The notes below the pieces were generated by a model. That model searched no databases, was not told the DNA's origin, and saw only the letters and a program-made list of their open reading frames with translations. Positions 26,077-33,954 of a stretch of DNA of 64,000 nt are shown piece by piece. Each line of letters begins with the position of its first letter. The first letter of the stretch is position 1. The stretch is from RGIG3102 sp964369975 (GTDB lineage Bacteria; Bacillota; Clostridia; Oscillospirales; Ruminococcaceae): NCBI GenBank assembly GCA_964369975.1, contig CAYJFZ010000001.1, positions 62,001 to 126,000 on the forward strand, written 5' to 3'. A program made the position numbers and the translations under genes.

Positions 26077-26140
26077 TTTTTTCTCCTTGTAAATTTTTGC
26101 ACTTAATTTAGCTGTAAAAAATAAATGTTATTAATTATTA

Positions 26141-26150
26141 ATTATAACAT
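26141..26150 (-). promoter_or_regulatory. Candidate extended -10 promoter of ispD
   Basis: On the minus strand TATGTTATAAT (TG one base before a perfect TATAAT, 26146-26141) forms an extended -10 about 65 bases before ispD. The -35 region (TTTATT, 17 bases away) is poor, as is usual for extended -10 promoters. Confidence 0.45.
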
Positions 26151-26210
26151 ATCTATGAATAAAAATAAAGCAATTTGTTTTTGTTATTATATAAATTTTG
26201 CTTGATTTTA

Positions 26211-26246
26211 TATATAAAAAAACGAAACCTGTAAAGGTTTCGTTTT
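26211..26246 (-). terminator. Terminator after ispH-S1
   Basis: An 11-bp stem (26236-26246 with 26219-26229) and a 6-base loop are followed on the minus strand by a run of T residues. It lies 5 bases beyond the ispH-S1 stop and separates this operon from ispD. Confidence 0.9.
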
Positions 26247-26251
26247 AAATT

Positions 26252-28234
26252 TTATTCTTCGCTTATTTCTTCTTGCGCTTGTTCTTGAGTTTCCTCTTGT
26301 GCTTCTTCTTTTACTGGCGCTTCTTTTGTTTGTTTAATTGATAAAGACACTCTTTTTGCTTCAAGGTCAACACCGATTAATTTAACATCTACTTTATCGC
26401 CAACTTTTAAGAATTTTGCAGGGTCTTCAACTCTTTCATAAGCAATTTCAGAAATATGCACTAAGCCGTCAATACCTGGTAATACTTTTACAAAAGCACC
26501 AAATTTTGTTAATGATACTATTGTAGCTTCAAACACTGTACCTAATGGGTATTCTGTTTGTAGTTTTTCCCATGGATTGTCCGCTTCTTTTTTATGGCCT
26601 AAGCTGATTTTATCTGTTTCTTTGTCAAATGATTTAACAAATACATCGATTTCATCGCCTGTTTTTACGATTTCTGAAGGGTGTTTTACTTTTTCCCATG
26701 TTAATTCTGATAAGTGTACTAAACCATCTACACCACCAATGTCAACGAACGCACCGTAGCGAGTAACATTTTTAACAATACCTTTGTAGGCTTTACCTTC
26801 TTCGATTTCTTGCCATACTTTTTCTTTTAGCTCTGAATTCACAGCATCTTTAACTGCACGAATTGAGCCTATGATTTTTCTTCTGTTTTGATCTTTTGTA
26901 GCTTCGATAATTTTGATTTCTTGTTTTGTTTTAACTAATGCTTCTAAAGATTCGTTTTTATCAGCTGCTAAAGATGCTGGAATAAATACTCTTACACCTT
27001 GAACAAAGGCAACTAAGCCACCTTTTACAGCCTGTGCTATTGTCGCTGTTAATACTTCACCAGTTTGTGCAGCTTCCATAAGAACATCTGCGCCTGCGAG
27101 TGCATCAAAGCGTTTTTTAGAAAGTTCAACAGTTCCTTCTTGATCGTTCGGTTTAATAACGATGAGATCCAACTCGTCACCTTTCTTAACCAGCTCTTCC
27201 ACTTTAGCACTTGGATCATCGCTAAGCTCGCTCAGTTTAATAAAGCCCGTATGTTTCGTGCCTATGTCCACTGTAACCTCGTTAGCCGAAATACCTGTAA
27301 CGGTCCCTTTGATTTTTGCGCCTCTGTATACTTTAGGCTGATTTGCATAAGATTCATTGAGCATTTCTTCAAAGCTCATTCCATCTTCACGAATTACATC
27401 GCTCATGTTATTAAGTACCTCCTGAATTATGAACGCCGGTGTACTTGCACCTGCTGTGACGCCCACATTATGAATATTTATAAAAAACTCTTTTTTGAGT
27501 TCCTTAACTGTTTCAATGCTGATAGTCTTTGTATGCTCTTTGCATACCTCTACCAGCTTTTGTGTATTAGAGGAATGTCTTCCTCCTATCACTATCATCA
27601 AATCGCTGACTAAAGAAAGTTCTTTTGCTTCTTTTTGTCTTTTTTGTGTAGCTCTACATATTGTATCAAATATTTTGTAATCTGTACATAGTTTTTTTAC
27701 ATTATTTATGTTTTCGTCCCATTTTTTTATCATATAGGTAGTTTGAGCGAGAAAAGTGAGCGGTTTTTCGTGATTTTCACCATAGTTTAGCCAGTCTAAA
27801 AGTTCCCTTGGCTCATTGAAAACATGATATTCTTTATTTGTATAGCTTACTATGGCTTTAACTTCTTGATGATTTTCGTCACCAATGACTATTAAAACCC
27901 TACCTTCATTTTGGCAGTCTTGGGCTAAATTATGTATTTTTTTTACATAAGGACAGGTTGCATCGTGTATCTCTTTGCCCTCATTTATTAGTTTTTCGTA
28001 TTTATCTTTTTCAATTCCATGGCTTCTTACTACTGCACAATATCCATCTGGAATTTCTAAATCCTTTAAGGTTATAACACCTCTGTTTTCTAAATCTTCG
28101 ACTGCTTGAGTGTTGTGAATTAAAGGACCTAAGGTTGCAGTTTTTTTGTTTTGCTCTACTAAGGATTTTGTTAAGTCTACCGCCCTTTGTACTCCAAAAC
28201 AAAAGCCTGCGCTTTCTGCTAAAATTACCTTCAT
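26252..28234 (-). CDS. ispH: Bifunctional IspH (HMBPP reductase) - ribosomal protein S1 fusion
   Basis: A 660-residue fusion. Residues 1-285 are IspH with the three Fe-S cysteines Cys12 ('AGFCFGVQRA'), Cys94 ('DATCPYVKKIH') and Cys193 ('DTICRATQKRQ') and 'TAGASTPAFIIQEVL'. Residues from about 300 hold four S1 domains, clearest in 'GAFVDIGGVDGLVHLSEL' and 'GAFVKVLPGIDGLVHISEI'. The tail is Glu/Gln-rich. The first part makes IPP and DMAPP; the second resembles ribosomal protein S1 and should bind RNA. The fusion is known in Clostridia, where the joined gene often lies after cmk and plsC as here. It starts 14 bases after plsC. Confidence 0.95.
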   Translation of the reverse strand: MKVILAESAGFCFGVQRAVDLTKSLVEQNKKTATLGPLIHNTQAVEDLENRGVITLKDLEIPDGYCAVVRSHGIEKDKYEKLINEGKEIHDATCPYVKKIHNLAQDCQNEGRVLIVIGDENHQEVKAIVSYTNKEYHVFNEPRELLDWLNYGENHEKPLTFLAQTTYMIKKWDENINNVKKLCTDYKIFDTICRATQKRQKEAKELSLVSDLMIVIGGRHSSNTQKLVEVCKEHTKTISIETVKELKKEFFINIHNVGVTAGASTPAFIIQEVLNNMSDVIREDGMSFEEMLNESYANQPKVYRGAKIKGTVTGISANEVTVDIGTKHTGFIKLSELSDDPSAKVEELVKKGDELDLIVIKPNDQEGTVELSKKRFDALAGADVLMEAAQTGEVLTATIAQAVKGGLVAFVQGVRVFIPASLAADKNESLEALVKTKQEIKIIEATKDQNRRKIIGSIRAVKDAVNSELKEKVWQEIEEGKAYKGIVKNVTRYGAFVDIGGVDGLVHLSELTWEKVKHPSEIVKTGDEIDVFVKSFDKETDKISLGHKKEADNPWEKLQTEYPLGTVFEATIVSLTKFGAFVKVLPGIDGLVHISEIAYERVEDPAKFLKVGDKVDVKLIGVDLEAKRVSLSIKQTKEAPVKEEAQEETQEQAQEEISEE

Positions 28235-28248
28235 TTCTCTCCTACTTA

Positions 28249-28896
28249 TTAAAAAGGATTTTCATTAAAATCTTTTAAAATTTCATCAAAACTATTTTGC
28301 AAAAGTATCTTTGCATTTCTTATTTCTTGTTTTGAATTTGTGTCTAACTTTGTATCTTCTATTAAAAGTGGCTGCCCGAATTTCACCCTCACTTTTGAGA
28401 AAAAATGCATTGAGCGATCACTTTTTGATGGATAAATCACCCTAACTGGGATGATGTCTGCCTTTGTTTGGGCAGCTATCATAAAGGCTCCTGATTTTAA
28501 ATTAATCATTTCATCGCCCTTACTTCTTGTGCCTTCTGGGAAAATAAGCATGCCTCTGCCTGTCTTTATATCATTTACAGCTTTTTCTATAGCTGATTTA
28601 TCGCCTGTTCCTCTATTTACAGGAAAGGCACCTACACTACGGAAAATAAAAGCTAAAAACGGATTTTTAAATAGTTCAGCTTTTCCCATTATTGTCAGTT
28701 TTCTGCCATAGCCATAAGCCATAACAACAAAAATAGGGTCAAGTAAGCTAATATGGTTTGAGCAAATTACAAAAGGCCTGTTATTTTTTTTATACTGTCT
28801 TACTATCTGTGAAGCTTGATGCTTATAGCTAAATATTATTCTAAAAAGAATCATAACTGCTGATAATAAAAATAAAAATACTAAATTTTCTATCAT
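28249..28896 (-). CDS. plsC: 1-acyl-sn-glycerol-3-phosphate acyltransferase
   Basis: A 215-residue membrane-associated acyltransferase with an N-terminal hydrophobic segment (residues 3-22). The catalytic HxxxxD is His48-Asp53 in 'CSNHISLLDPIF'; the substrate motif is 'FPEGTRSKGDE', and 'IPVRVIYPS' ends the active site. It makes phosphatidic acid from lysophosphatidic acid. Its start overlaps the cmk stop by four bases (ATGA), so translation is coupled. Confidence 0.94.
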   Translation of the reverse strand: MIENLVFLFLLSAVMILFRIIFSYKHQASQIVRQYKKNNRPFVICSNHISLLDPIFVVMAYGYGRKLTIMGKAELFKNPFLAFIFRSVGAFPVNRGTGDKSAIEKAVNDIKTGRGMLIFPEGTRSKGDEMINLKSGAFMIAAQTKADIIPVRVIYPSKSDRSMHFFSKVRVKFGQPLLIEDTKLDTNSKQEIRNAKILLQNSFDEILKDFNENPF

Positions 28897-29567
28897 AAAT
28901 TATTTACTCTTTCTTTTATTATTTCTAAGATTTTTTCCACTGCTTGATTTAAGTCTAAATCATCTGTATTTAGTAAAATAGCATCTTCTGCTTGTATTAA
29001 AGGAGATTCTTTTCTATTAATATCGTTATAATCTCTTTTATTTATTTCACTTAAAATATCATCAAAGTTTACTTTTTCGCCTTTTTGCAGTAGCTGTTTA
29101 TATCTTCTATTAGCTCTTTCTTTAGCTGAGGCTGATAAAAAAATTTTCACTGTTGCATCAGGTAATACCACTGTTGCAATGTCTCTGCCGTCCATAATAA
29201 CACTTGTTTGCTTTGCTATATCTCTTTGGATGCCTAATAAAAACTCTCTTACGCATTTATAAGAAGATACAACACTCGTTAAAAGCGAAACTTTATTTTC
29301 TCTTATTTTTTCAGATACATCTTCGTTATTTAATATAACTTTTTGTTCTGAATTTTCATATTTTATTTTTATATCGATATTACTTAAATTATCGCTTATA
29401 TTTTGCATATTGTCAACATTTATATTGTTTTCTAACATATATAACGCAATAGCCCTATATAAAGCTCCTGTATCAAGGTAAATAATATCTAATTTTTGTG
29501 CTACTATTTTAGCAATACTGCTTTTGCCTGCCCCTGAAGGGCCATCTATCGCAACAGAAAATTTCAT
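28893..29567 (-). CDS. cmk: Cytidylate kinase
   Basis: A 224-residue P-loop kinase. The Walker A is 'DGPSGAGKSSIAK' (8-20); 'YLDTGALYRAIALY' and 'VIMDGRDIATVVLPDA' are CMP-kinase motifs, and 'RANRRYKQL' is the lid. It phosphorylates CMP and dCMP. The placement cmk-plsC-ispH-S1 is standard clostridial order, and a functional link of cmk with rpsA is seen even in E. coli. The gene follows the HI0933-type flavoprotein by 9 bases. Confidence 0.96.
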   Translation of the reverse strand: MKFSVAIDGPSGAGKSSIAKIVAQKLDIIYLDTGALYRAIALYMLENNINVDNMQNISDNLSNIDIKIKYENSEQKVILNNEDVSEKIRENKVSLLTSVVSSYKCVREFLLGIQRDIAKQTSVIMDGRDIATVVLPDATVKIFLSASAKERANRRYKQLLQKGEKVNFDDILSEINKRDYNDINRKESPLIQAEDAILLNTDDLDLNQAVEKILEIIKERVNNL

Positions 29568-29576
29568 TTTATTCTC

Positions 29577-30800
29577 CTAAATTCCATCTATAATCCCCAT
29601 ACTACAAGCATAGGCTGTACTAAAGGCTATTTGTAAATTATAACCGCCTGTGTAGGCATCTACATCTATAACTTCGCCTATAAAGTATAAATTCTCTTTT
29701 ATTTTAGACTGCATTGTAGTAGGGTTTATTTCTTTTGTGCTGACTCCACCACTTGTGATAACCGCCACATCTATTTTATATTTTGAGCGCAATTTTATAC
29801 TAAAGCCCTTTAAAATATCTACTAATAACAATTTTTCTTGCTTTGTTATTTGGTTTGTTTGCTTTTGCGTATCTATGCCCCATTTTCTTAATACTTGGGG
29901 AATCATACTTTTAGCAAGGAGTTTATCAAGGCAGTTCATCGCTTTTTTATTTGAGAAAAGCTCAAAATCCCTTGTTATCCTTTTATATAATGTGTCCTTA
30001 TCTAAGGCAGGCTTTAAGTCAATTAAAGCTATGTGATTTTTAATATCGTCATCTTTTATATGGCAAGAAGCACTTAAAACTAAGGGCCCTGATAAGCCAA
30101 AATGTGTAAAAAGCATCTCTCCTTGTTCTTTAAACACTTCTTTATTTTTATATACAATAGAAAGATTTACATTTTTTAAAGATAAGCCCATCATACTTTT
30201 GCAAATATCGCCTTCTTCGCATAAAGGCACTAAGCTCGGCTTGGGTGTTATAACTGTATGCCCTGCTTGCTTTGCGAATTTATAGCCATCTCCAGTACTG
30301 CCTGTTTGCTTATAAGATAAGCCTCCTGTTGCCACTATCACCTTATCTGCAAAAAGTTTTTTATCCCCAGTTAGTAAAACTCCTACCACCTTATCGCCAT
30401 CAAAGATTAATTCTTTTACATCATCATATATGATATTGGCTTTTTTTGCGTGCTTTTCTAAGGCTATTTTTATATCCATTGCCTTATCTGATACAGGAAA
30501 AACCCTGCGCCCTCTTTCGGTTTTAAGCTTAACGCCTAAGTCTTCAAAAGTTTTCATAACTTGAGCTGGAGGCATTTGGTAAATAGCCGAATACAAAAAT
30601 TTTGCATTCGTTTTTGTATTTCTTAATATAGTTTCTTCATCTGTATTATTAGTTACATTACATCTGCCTTTTCCTGTTATTAATATTTTCTTTGCCACTG
30701 TGTTAGAATGCTCTATAACACTCACATTATGTCCATTTTCTGCTAAAAACCCTGCACAAAATAAACCTGAAGCACCTGCTCCGATGATGATTATATTCAT
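29577..30800 (-). CDS. NAD(P)/FAD-dependent oxidoreductase, HI0933 family
   Basis: A 407-residue flavoprotein. 'IIGAGASGLFCAGFLAENG' at residues 5-23 is the FAD-binding motif, 'KILITGKGRCNVTN' the HI0933 signature, and 'ATGGLSYKQTGSTGDGYKFA' and 'IDVDAYTGGYNLQIAFSTAYA' follow the family pattern. Members are annotated as aminoacetone oxidase-like, but the reaction is not settled. It heads the cmk-plsC-ispH operon behind a good sigma-A promoter. Confidence 0.9.
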   Translation of the reverse strand: MNIIIIGAGASGLFCAGFLAENGHNVSVIEHSNTVAKKILITGKGRCNVTNNTDEETILRNTKTNAKFLYSAIYQMPPAQVMKTFEDLGVKLKTERGRRVFPVSDKAMDIKIALEKHAKKANIIYDDVKELIFDGDKVVGVLLTGDKKLFADKVIVATGGLSYKQTGSTGDGYKFAKQAGHTVITPKPSLVPLCEEGDICKSMMGLSLKNVNLSIVYKNKEVFKEQGEMLFTHFGLSGPLVLSASCHIKDDDIKNHIALIDLKPALDKDTLYKRITRDFELFSNKKAMNCLDKLLAKSMIPQVLRKWGIDTQKQTNQITKQEKLLLVDILKGFSIKLRSKYKIDVAVITSGGVSTKEINPTTMQSKIKENLYFIGEVIDVDAYTGGYNLQIAFSTAYACSMGIIDGI

Positions 30801-30830
30801 TTTATCCCCTTATAAGCTATAATTATATTT

Positions 30831-30859
30831 ATTATACCACAAAAGTCTACTTTAGACAA
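30831..30859 (-). promoter_or_regulatory. Sigma-A promoter of the HI0933-cmk-plsC-ispH operon
   Basis: On the minus strand TTGTCT (30859-30854), 17 bases and a perfect TATAAT (30836-30831), about 30 bases before the ATG at 30800. The spacer ends TGTGG just before the -10. Confidence 0.7.
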
Positions 30860-30926
30860 ACATTTTAATTGAATTTTTACTTGTTTTTATGTATTATATT
30901 AATAAGGATTATTCATATATAGAAAG

Positions 30927-31046
30927 GTGTATTTTTATGAAAGTTTTGAGGGTGAAATCCCTTTTGAAAATTATATAAAAATTGATAACTCCAATATCCC
31001 AGCGCAAGAAGTCGCTTTAATAATTAAAGATAAATTCAATTTATAG
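30927..31046 (+). pseudogene. Gene remnant: C-terminal tail of a P-loop kinase/ATPase-like protein
   Basis: An open frame of 39 codons ends with TAG at 31044-31046 and reads 'ESFEGEIPFENYIKIDNSN' and then 'IPAQEVALIIKDKFNL'. The pattern 'I.IDN.n.....va..I...F' is typical of the extreme C-terminus of small P-loop nucleotide kinases and AAA-type ATPases. No body of such a gene lies upstream: the frame opens at a TAA near 30900. I read it as the surviving 3' end of a deleted gene. An out-of-frame ATG at 30937 gives only 13 codons. The rest of the 320-base gap contains the promoter of the leftward operon and the terminator of the rightward neighbour. Confidence 0.4.
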
Positions 31047-31068
31047 CATTTATTATAAATTAGCCTTT

Positions 31069-31102
31069 AAAAAACAAGCTGACACTTTATTAGTGTCAGC
31101 TT
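31069..31102 (-). terminator. Terminator after the histidine phosphatase gene
   Basis: An 11-bp stem (31092-31102 with 31076-31086) and a 5-base loop are followed on the minus strand by GTTTTTTAAA. It starts 19 bases after the stop of the phosphatase gene. Confidence 0.85.
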
Positions 31103-31120
31103 ATTTTATTTATAATATCT

Positions 31121-31783
31121 TTATTTTTCTTTAAATTTATTTGTTACGCTCTCGCTGCCATCATAGCCATAAGGCAGGATGTTTACAGCTTCTACTACTC
31201 TATCCCTTGTCCACATTTGCGTGTTAGTTTGTATAGTAAAGCCGCAGCCATTATCCGTTGTCCATTCGTGAGTTTGCTTTTTAGGATAGGCTAAGACTGT
31301 TAGTAAAACAGCTATAACACCACCGTGAGTTACAACACACACTTCATCTATGCCTGTTTTCATCATTTCTTCGTATATTTCATTTATTCCTAAAATACAT
31401 CTATTAGCAAAGTCAACGCTTGCTTCTCCACCCTTTGGCTTATAGCCACTTTTAGGGTCAAGCCATTTTGAGAAGTTTTCATCTTCATTTAACAATTCTT
31501 GAAAAGTTTTGCCTTCAAATTCGCCGAAGTTGCATTCTATTAATTTAGGCGCTAATTCATACTCTGTATTAGGGAATAAAATTTCAGCCGTTTTTTTAGT
31601 TCTTTTCATAGGACTAACAAAAAGTTTTTCAAAATGTGGATACTCAAAATTCTCTTTTAATTTTAAGAGTCTGTCTATGCCTTCTTGGCATAATTCGCTG
31701 TCTGTGCCACTGCCTAAGTACTGCCCTTTTAAATTGCCATCCGTCAATGCGTGGCGAATTAGGTGTATTTTGTAGTTTTTCAT
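31121..31783 (-). CDS. Histidine phosphatase family protein (phosphoglycerate mutase-like)
   Basis: A protein of 220 residues from ATG 31783, which has GGAGG 5 bases upstream; a TTG start at 31795 would overlap that site. The RHG motif is 'IHLIRHALTDGN', the second catalytic His lies in 'VVTHGGVIAVLL', and 'SPMKRTKKTAEILF' and 'LIECNFGEFEGKTF' are the standard family landmarks. Members dephosphorylate sugar phosphates, cobalamin intermediates (CobC) or act as mutases. No cobalamin genes are near, so the substrate is open. It is a single-gene unit divergent from the XRE regulator. Confidence 0.9.
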   Translation of the reverse strand: MKNYKIHLIRHALTDGNLKGQYLGSGTDSELCQEGIDRLLKLKENFEYPHFEKLFVSPMKRTKKTAEILFPNTEYELAPKLIECNFGEFEGKTFQELLNEDENFSKWLDPKSGYKPKGGEASVDFANRCILGINEIYEEMMKTGIDEVCVVTHGGVIAVLLTVLAYPKKQTHEWTTDNGCGFTIQTNTQMWTRDRVVEAVNILPYGYDGSESVTNKFKEK

Positions 31784-31809
31784 AAAAGCCTCCAATATTT
31801 TATAATAAA

Positions 31810-31832
31810 AAGTAATATATTGCTATTTACTT
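31810..31832. promoter_or_regulatory. Inverted repeat overlapping the XRE gene promoter (possible operator)
   Basis: AAGTAA (31810-31815) and TTACTT (31827-31832) are perfect inverted arms separated by 11 bases. The right arm overlaps the -35 element of the XRE promoter, and the site also lies in the promoter region of the divergent phosphatase gene. The arrangement fits binding by the adjacent HTH protein as autorepressor, but short AT-rich repeats arise by chance. Confidence 0.35.
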
Positions 31833-31854
31833 TATGTTTTTTTTAAGTTATAAT
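31826..31854 (+). promoter_or_regulatory. Sigma-A promoter of the XRE regulator gene
   Basis: TTTACT (31826-31831), a 17-base spacer and a perfect TATAAT (31849-31854) give a start near 31861, about 29 bases before the ATG. A GAGGAG site lies 10 bases before the start codon. Confidence 0.65.
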
Positions 31855-31889
31855 TTACAAATAGTAGTATTAAGAGGAGTAATTACCCA

Positions 31890-32564
31890 ATGAACGATTT
31901 TAGTAGAATTATAACACTTCTTCGTAAAGAAAGAAATATCACTCAAAAACAAGCTGCTCAAGACCTTGGAATTTCACAGGCTTTATTAAGCCATTACGAA
32001 AAAGGCTTGCGTGAGTGCGGACTTAATTTTTTAGTTAAGCTTTGCGATTATTACAGTGTTTCAAGTGACTATGTATTAGGTATCAGCGCCGATAGAAACG
32101 GTACTGTTTTAGAAGTGAGCGATTTATCAACGGCTGAGTTAAAAAGTGATTCAAAATTTAGCGGTAGTGTTCTTCCAACGATGAACAAAAGGCTAATTTC
32201 AAGTAGCTTGAATATTTTATATGATAAGTTATCCATAGCTAAAAATAAACAGCTTACAAATTTAGTGAGCGATTATTTAATGATAAGCATATATAAAATG
32301 TTTAGAATACTTTACCAATCACACAAGCATAACAGCAACAGCCTTTTTAACATTAACAAAGATTTATTTTCAGGGTATACAGACGCTGCATTAAATATTT
32401 CTTGTGCAAAGCTAAATGCTGCTTTGCGCGATAAGGCTACTGTTAAAGAGATAGGTAACGCTTTTGAGATGACAACAGAGAGTTTAAGCGAAACTTATCC
32501 TAATCAAATTACAGCCTTATTAAATGTTATAAAATCAGCTGAAAGCAGTATTGATAATTCATAA
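31890..32564 (+). CDS. XRE-family HTH regulator with uncharacterised C-terminal domain
   Basis: A 224-residue protein. Residues 1-62 are a Cro/CI-type helix-turn-helix: 'ITLLRKERNITQKQAAQDLG' then 'ISQALLSHYEKGLRECGLNF', ending 'YYSVSSDYVLG'. After a Ser-rich linker (about 70-100) there is a mostly helical domain of about 120 residues that I do not recognise. It has no LexA/S24 protease motif and no obvious cofactor-binding residues. It is monocistronic, with its own promoter and terminator. The likely target is its own divergent promoter region. The signal it senses cannot be inferred. Confidence 0.88.
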   Translation: MNDFSRIITLLRKERNITQKQAAQDLGISQALLSHYEKGLRECGLNFLVKLCDYYSVSSDYVLGISADRNGTVLEVSDLSTAELKSDSKFSGSVLPTMNKRLISSSLNILYDKLSIAKNKQLTNLVSDYLMISIYKMFRILYQSHKHNSNSLFNINKDLFSGYTDAALNISCAKLNAALRDKATVKEIGNAFEMTTESLSETYPNQITALLNVIKSAESSIDNS

Positions 32565-32619
32565 GTTTTATTATAACCTATGAATGAATACTTATCAATC
32601 AAAACATCGATGAAAAAGT

Positions 32620-32643
32620 AAAAAAAGGGTAAAACCTTTTTTT
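32620..32643 (+). terminator. Terminator after the XRE gene
   Basis: AAAAAAGG, a short loop and CCTTTTTTTT form a weak AT-rich stem with a built-in T run on the plus strand, about 60 bases after the XRE stop. The stem is stabilised by only two G-C pairs. The next hairpin at 32664-32690 could act as backup. Confidence 0.5.
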
Positions 32644-32663
32644 TATTTGTAAAATTATATTTA

Positions 32664-32690
32664 AAAAGGACATAAAAATTATGTCCTTTT
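32664..32690 (-). terminator. Terminator after the second DUF3048 lipoprotein gene
   Basis: A perfect 12-bp stem (32679-32690 with 32664-32675) with a 3-base loop has T-rich sequence on both sides. It lies 4 bases after the lipoprotein stop on the minus strand and also faces the convergent XRE gene, so it is probably bidirectional. Confidence 0.8.
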
Positions 32691-32694
32691 ATTT

Positions 32695-33783
32695 TTATTG
32701 TACTACTTCAACACTTGCTGATGTACTTTGTTCTTGAGAAATTAAGAGAGTTTGGATATTATCATTATCTACAAAGCCTACATAGGTTTTGCCTGTATTG
32801 ATGTTGATTTCATCACCATTTTCATCTAAAAGAACCAATGGATCAAAAGGCATACTTTTTGACCAAGAGAGTTTTTCAAAGTTACCATTATAGAAGTAAT
32901 AACCTTCTCCGCCTTCAAAAGCAAAGTCTGAGCATACCTCATCATCTTTTACGCCTATTTCTGTAAATAATACTAATACATTATCAAAACTTAATTGTAA
33001 GTTTGTTTGTGCGTCCATTTGAGGAGCACCAAAGGCTGTTTTAAAATACTGCCCACTTGATTCCTCGTATGAAAAGCTAACCTCACCTGTATAATCTGAG
33101 TAAACAAAACTTACTGAATTAGCAATACCTCCCTCGAGCTGTCTTGCTTCTTCATCAAAGCCTATAAAATTAAAAGCTGGGTATAAGTTGCCATTAAGTG
33201 GGATATTTTGCTCGTTTGCGCCAACTTCAATTAACTCTGAATTTGTATACCAGCTATGGACTGTACTACCTTTTTCTTTTGATCTTTCTTCATCTAAATA
33301 AAAGGCTATTGAGCCTAAGTATTTTCCATCGACATTTTGGTAATTATAAAAATTAAGCATATCTTCTGCATATCTTGATGAGCCTATGTTCACAAGTATC
33401 GCATTAACAGGTAGTGCAAACTCTATAAATTGATCCCTCACACTTCTAATATTGCCTACTGTTCCAACGCTCTCTACATCTGAATAAAGCGCCATAAGGC
33501 GAGTGATACCGCCCTCTGTTACCATTTCATATATTATTTCTGCGTTAGTTAAGCCCGATTGAGGTAGAGAATATTTTGAATTTTCAATCATTACCGCTAT
33601 TGGTCTTGCGATTTGGTCTTCACCGTCTTCTAATTCTTCACCTGTTAAAAAGTTATAATTCTTTTCTTCTGTTATTGGTTCTTGTCCATTATTAGCATCC
33701 TCATTCTCACTGCTACAAGCAACAAGGGATACCGCTAATATTGCAGTTAAAATTACTGCTATAAATTTTTTTATATTAAACAC
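32695..33783 (-). CDS. DUF3048-domain lipoprotein (copy 2)
   Basis: A 362-residue protein starting with GTG at 33783 (AGGAG 6 bases upstream). A lipoprotein signal peptide ends at Cys23 ('AVSLVACSS'). The mature part has 'RPIAVMIENSKYSLPQSGLT', 'IIYEMVTEGGITRLMALY' and 'GNIRSVRDQFIEFALPV', the DUF3048 (YerB-like) hallmarks, and a C-terminal half with 'FDNVLVLFTE' and 'KSMPFDPLVLLDENGDEI'. It should be anchored on the outer face of the membrane; the function is unknown. It is a diverged paralogue of the gene at 33955-35139, each with its own promoter and terminator. Confidence 0.9.
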   Translation of the reverse strand: MFNIKKFIAVILTAILAVSLVACSSENEDANNGQEPITEEKNYNFLTGEELEDGEDQIARPIAVMIENSKYSLPQSGLTNAEIIYEMVTEGGITRLMALYSDVESVGTVGNIRSVRDQFIEFALPVNAILVNIGSSRYAEDMLNFYNYQNVDGKYLGSIAFYLDEERSKEKGSTVHSWYTNSELIEVGANEQNIPLNGNLYPAFNFIGFDEEARQLEGGIANSVSFVYSDYTGEVSFSYEESSGQYFKTAFGAPQMDAQTNLQLSFDNVLVLFTEIGVKDDEVCSDFAFEGGEGYYFYNGNFEKLSWSKSMPFDPLVLLDENGDEININTGKTYVGFVDNDNIQTLLISQEQSTSASVEVVQ

Positions 33784-33818
33784 ATTGTTCTCCTAAAATT
33801 TAAACATTTATCTTAATT

Positions 33819-33847
33819 ATTATATAGCAAAGTCTTATAAAAGTAAA
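33819..33847 (-). promoter_or_regulatory. Sigma-A promoter of DUF3048 copy 2
   Basis: On the minus strand TTTACT (33847-33842), 17 bases and TATAAT (33824-33819), about 35 bases before the GTG start. It shows that the two lipoprotein genes are separately expressed. Confidence 0.65.
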
Positions 33848-33887
33848 CCCTTACAGCTTTTTGTAAGCAAATCTTCATAAATCCAAC

Positions 33888-33926
33888 AAAAAACGATTAA
33901 TAACTTAAAGCTAAAGTTATTAATCG
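33888..33926 (-). terminator. Terminator after DUF3048 copy 1
   Basis: A 13-bp stem (33914-33926 with 33894-33906) and a 7-base loop are followed on the minus strand by TTTTTT. It lies about 28 bases after the stop at 33955 and upstream of the promoter of the second copy. Confidence 0.85.
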
Positions 33927-33954
33927 TTAATTTAAAAATATTAAGTTTTAGCTA

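Noticed and set aside
27065..27613. A 182-codon plus-strand open frame rich in Cys and His
   Set aside because: It is antisense to the ispH-S1 gene, whose domains are unmistakable; the Cys/His content comes from complementing its codons.
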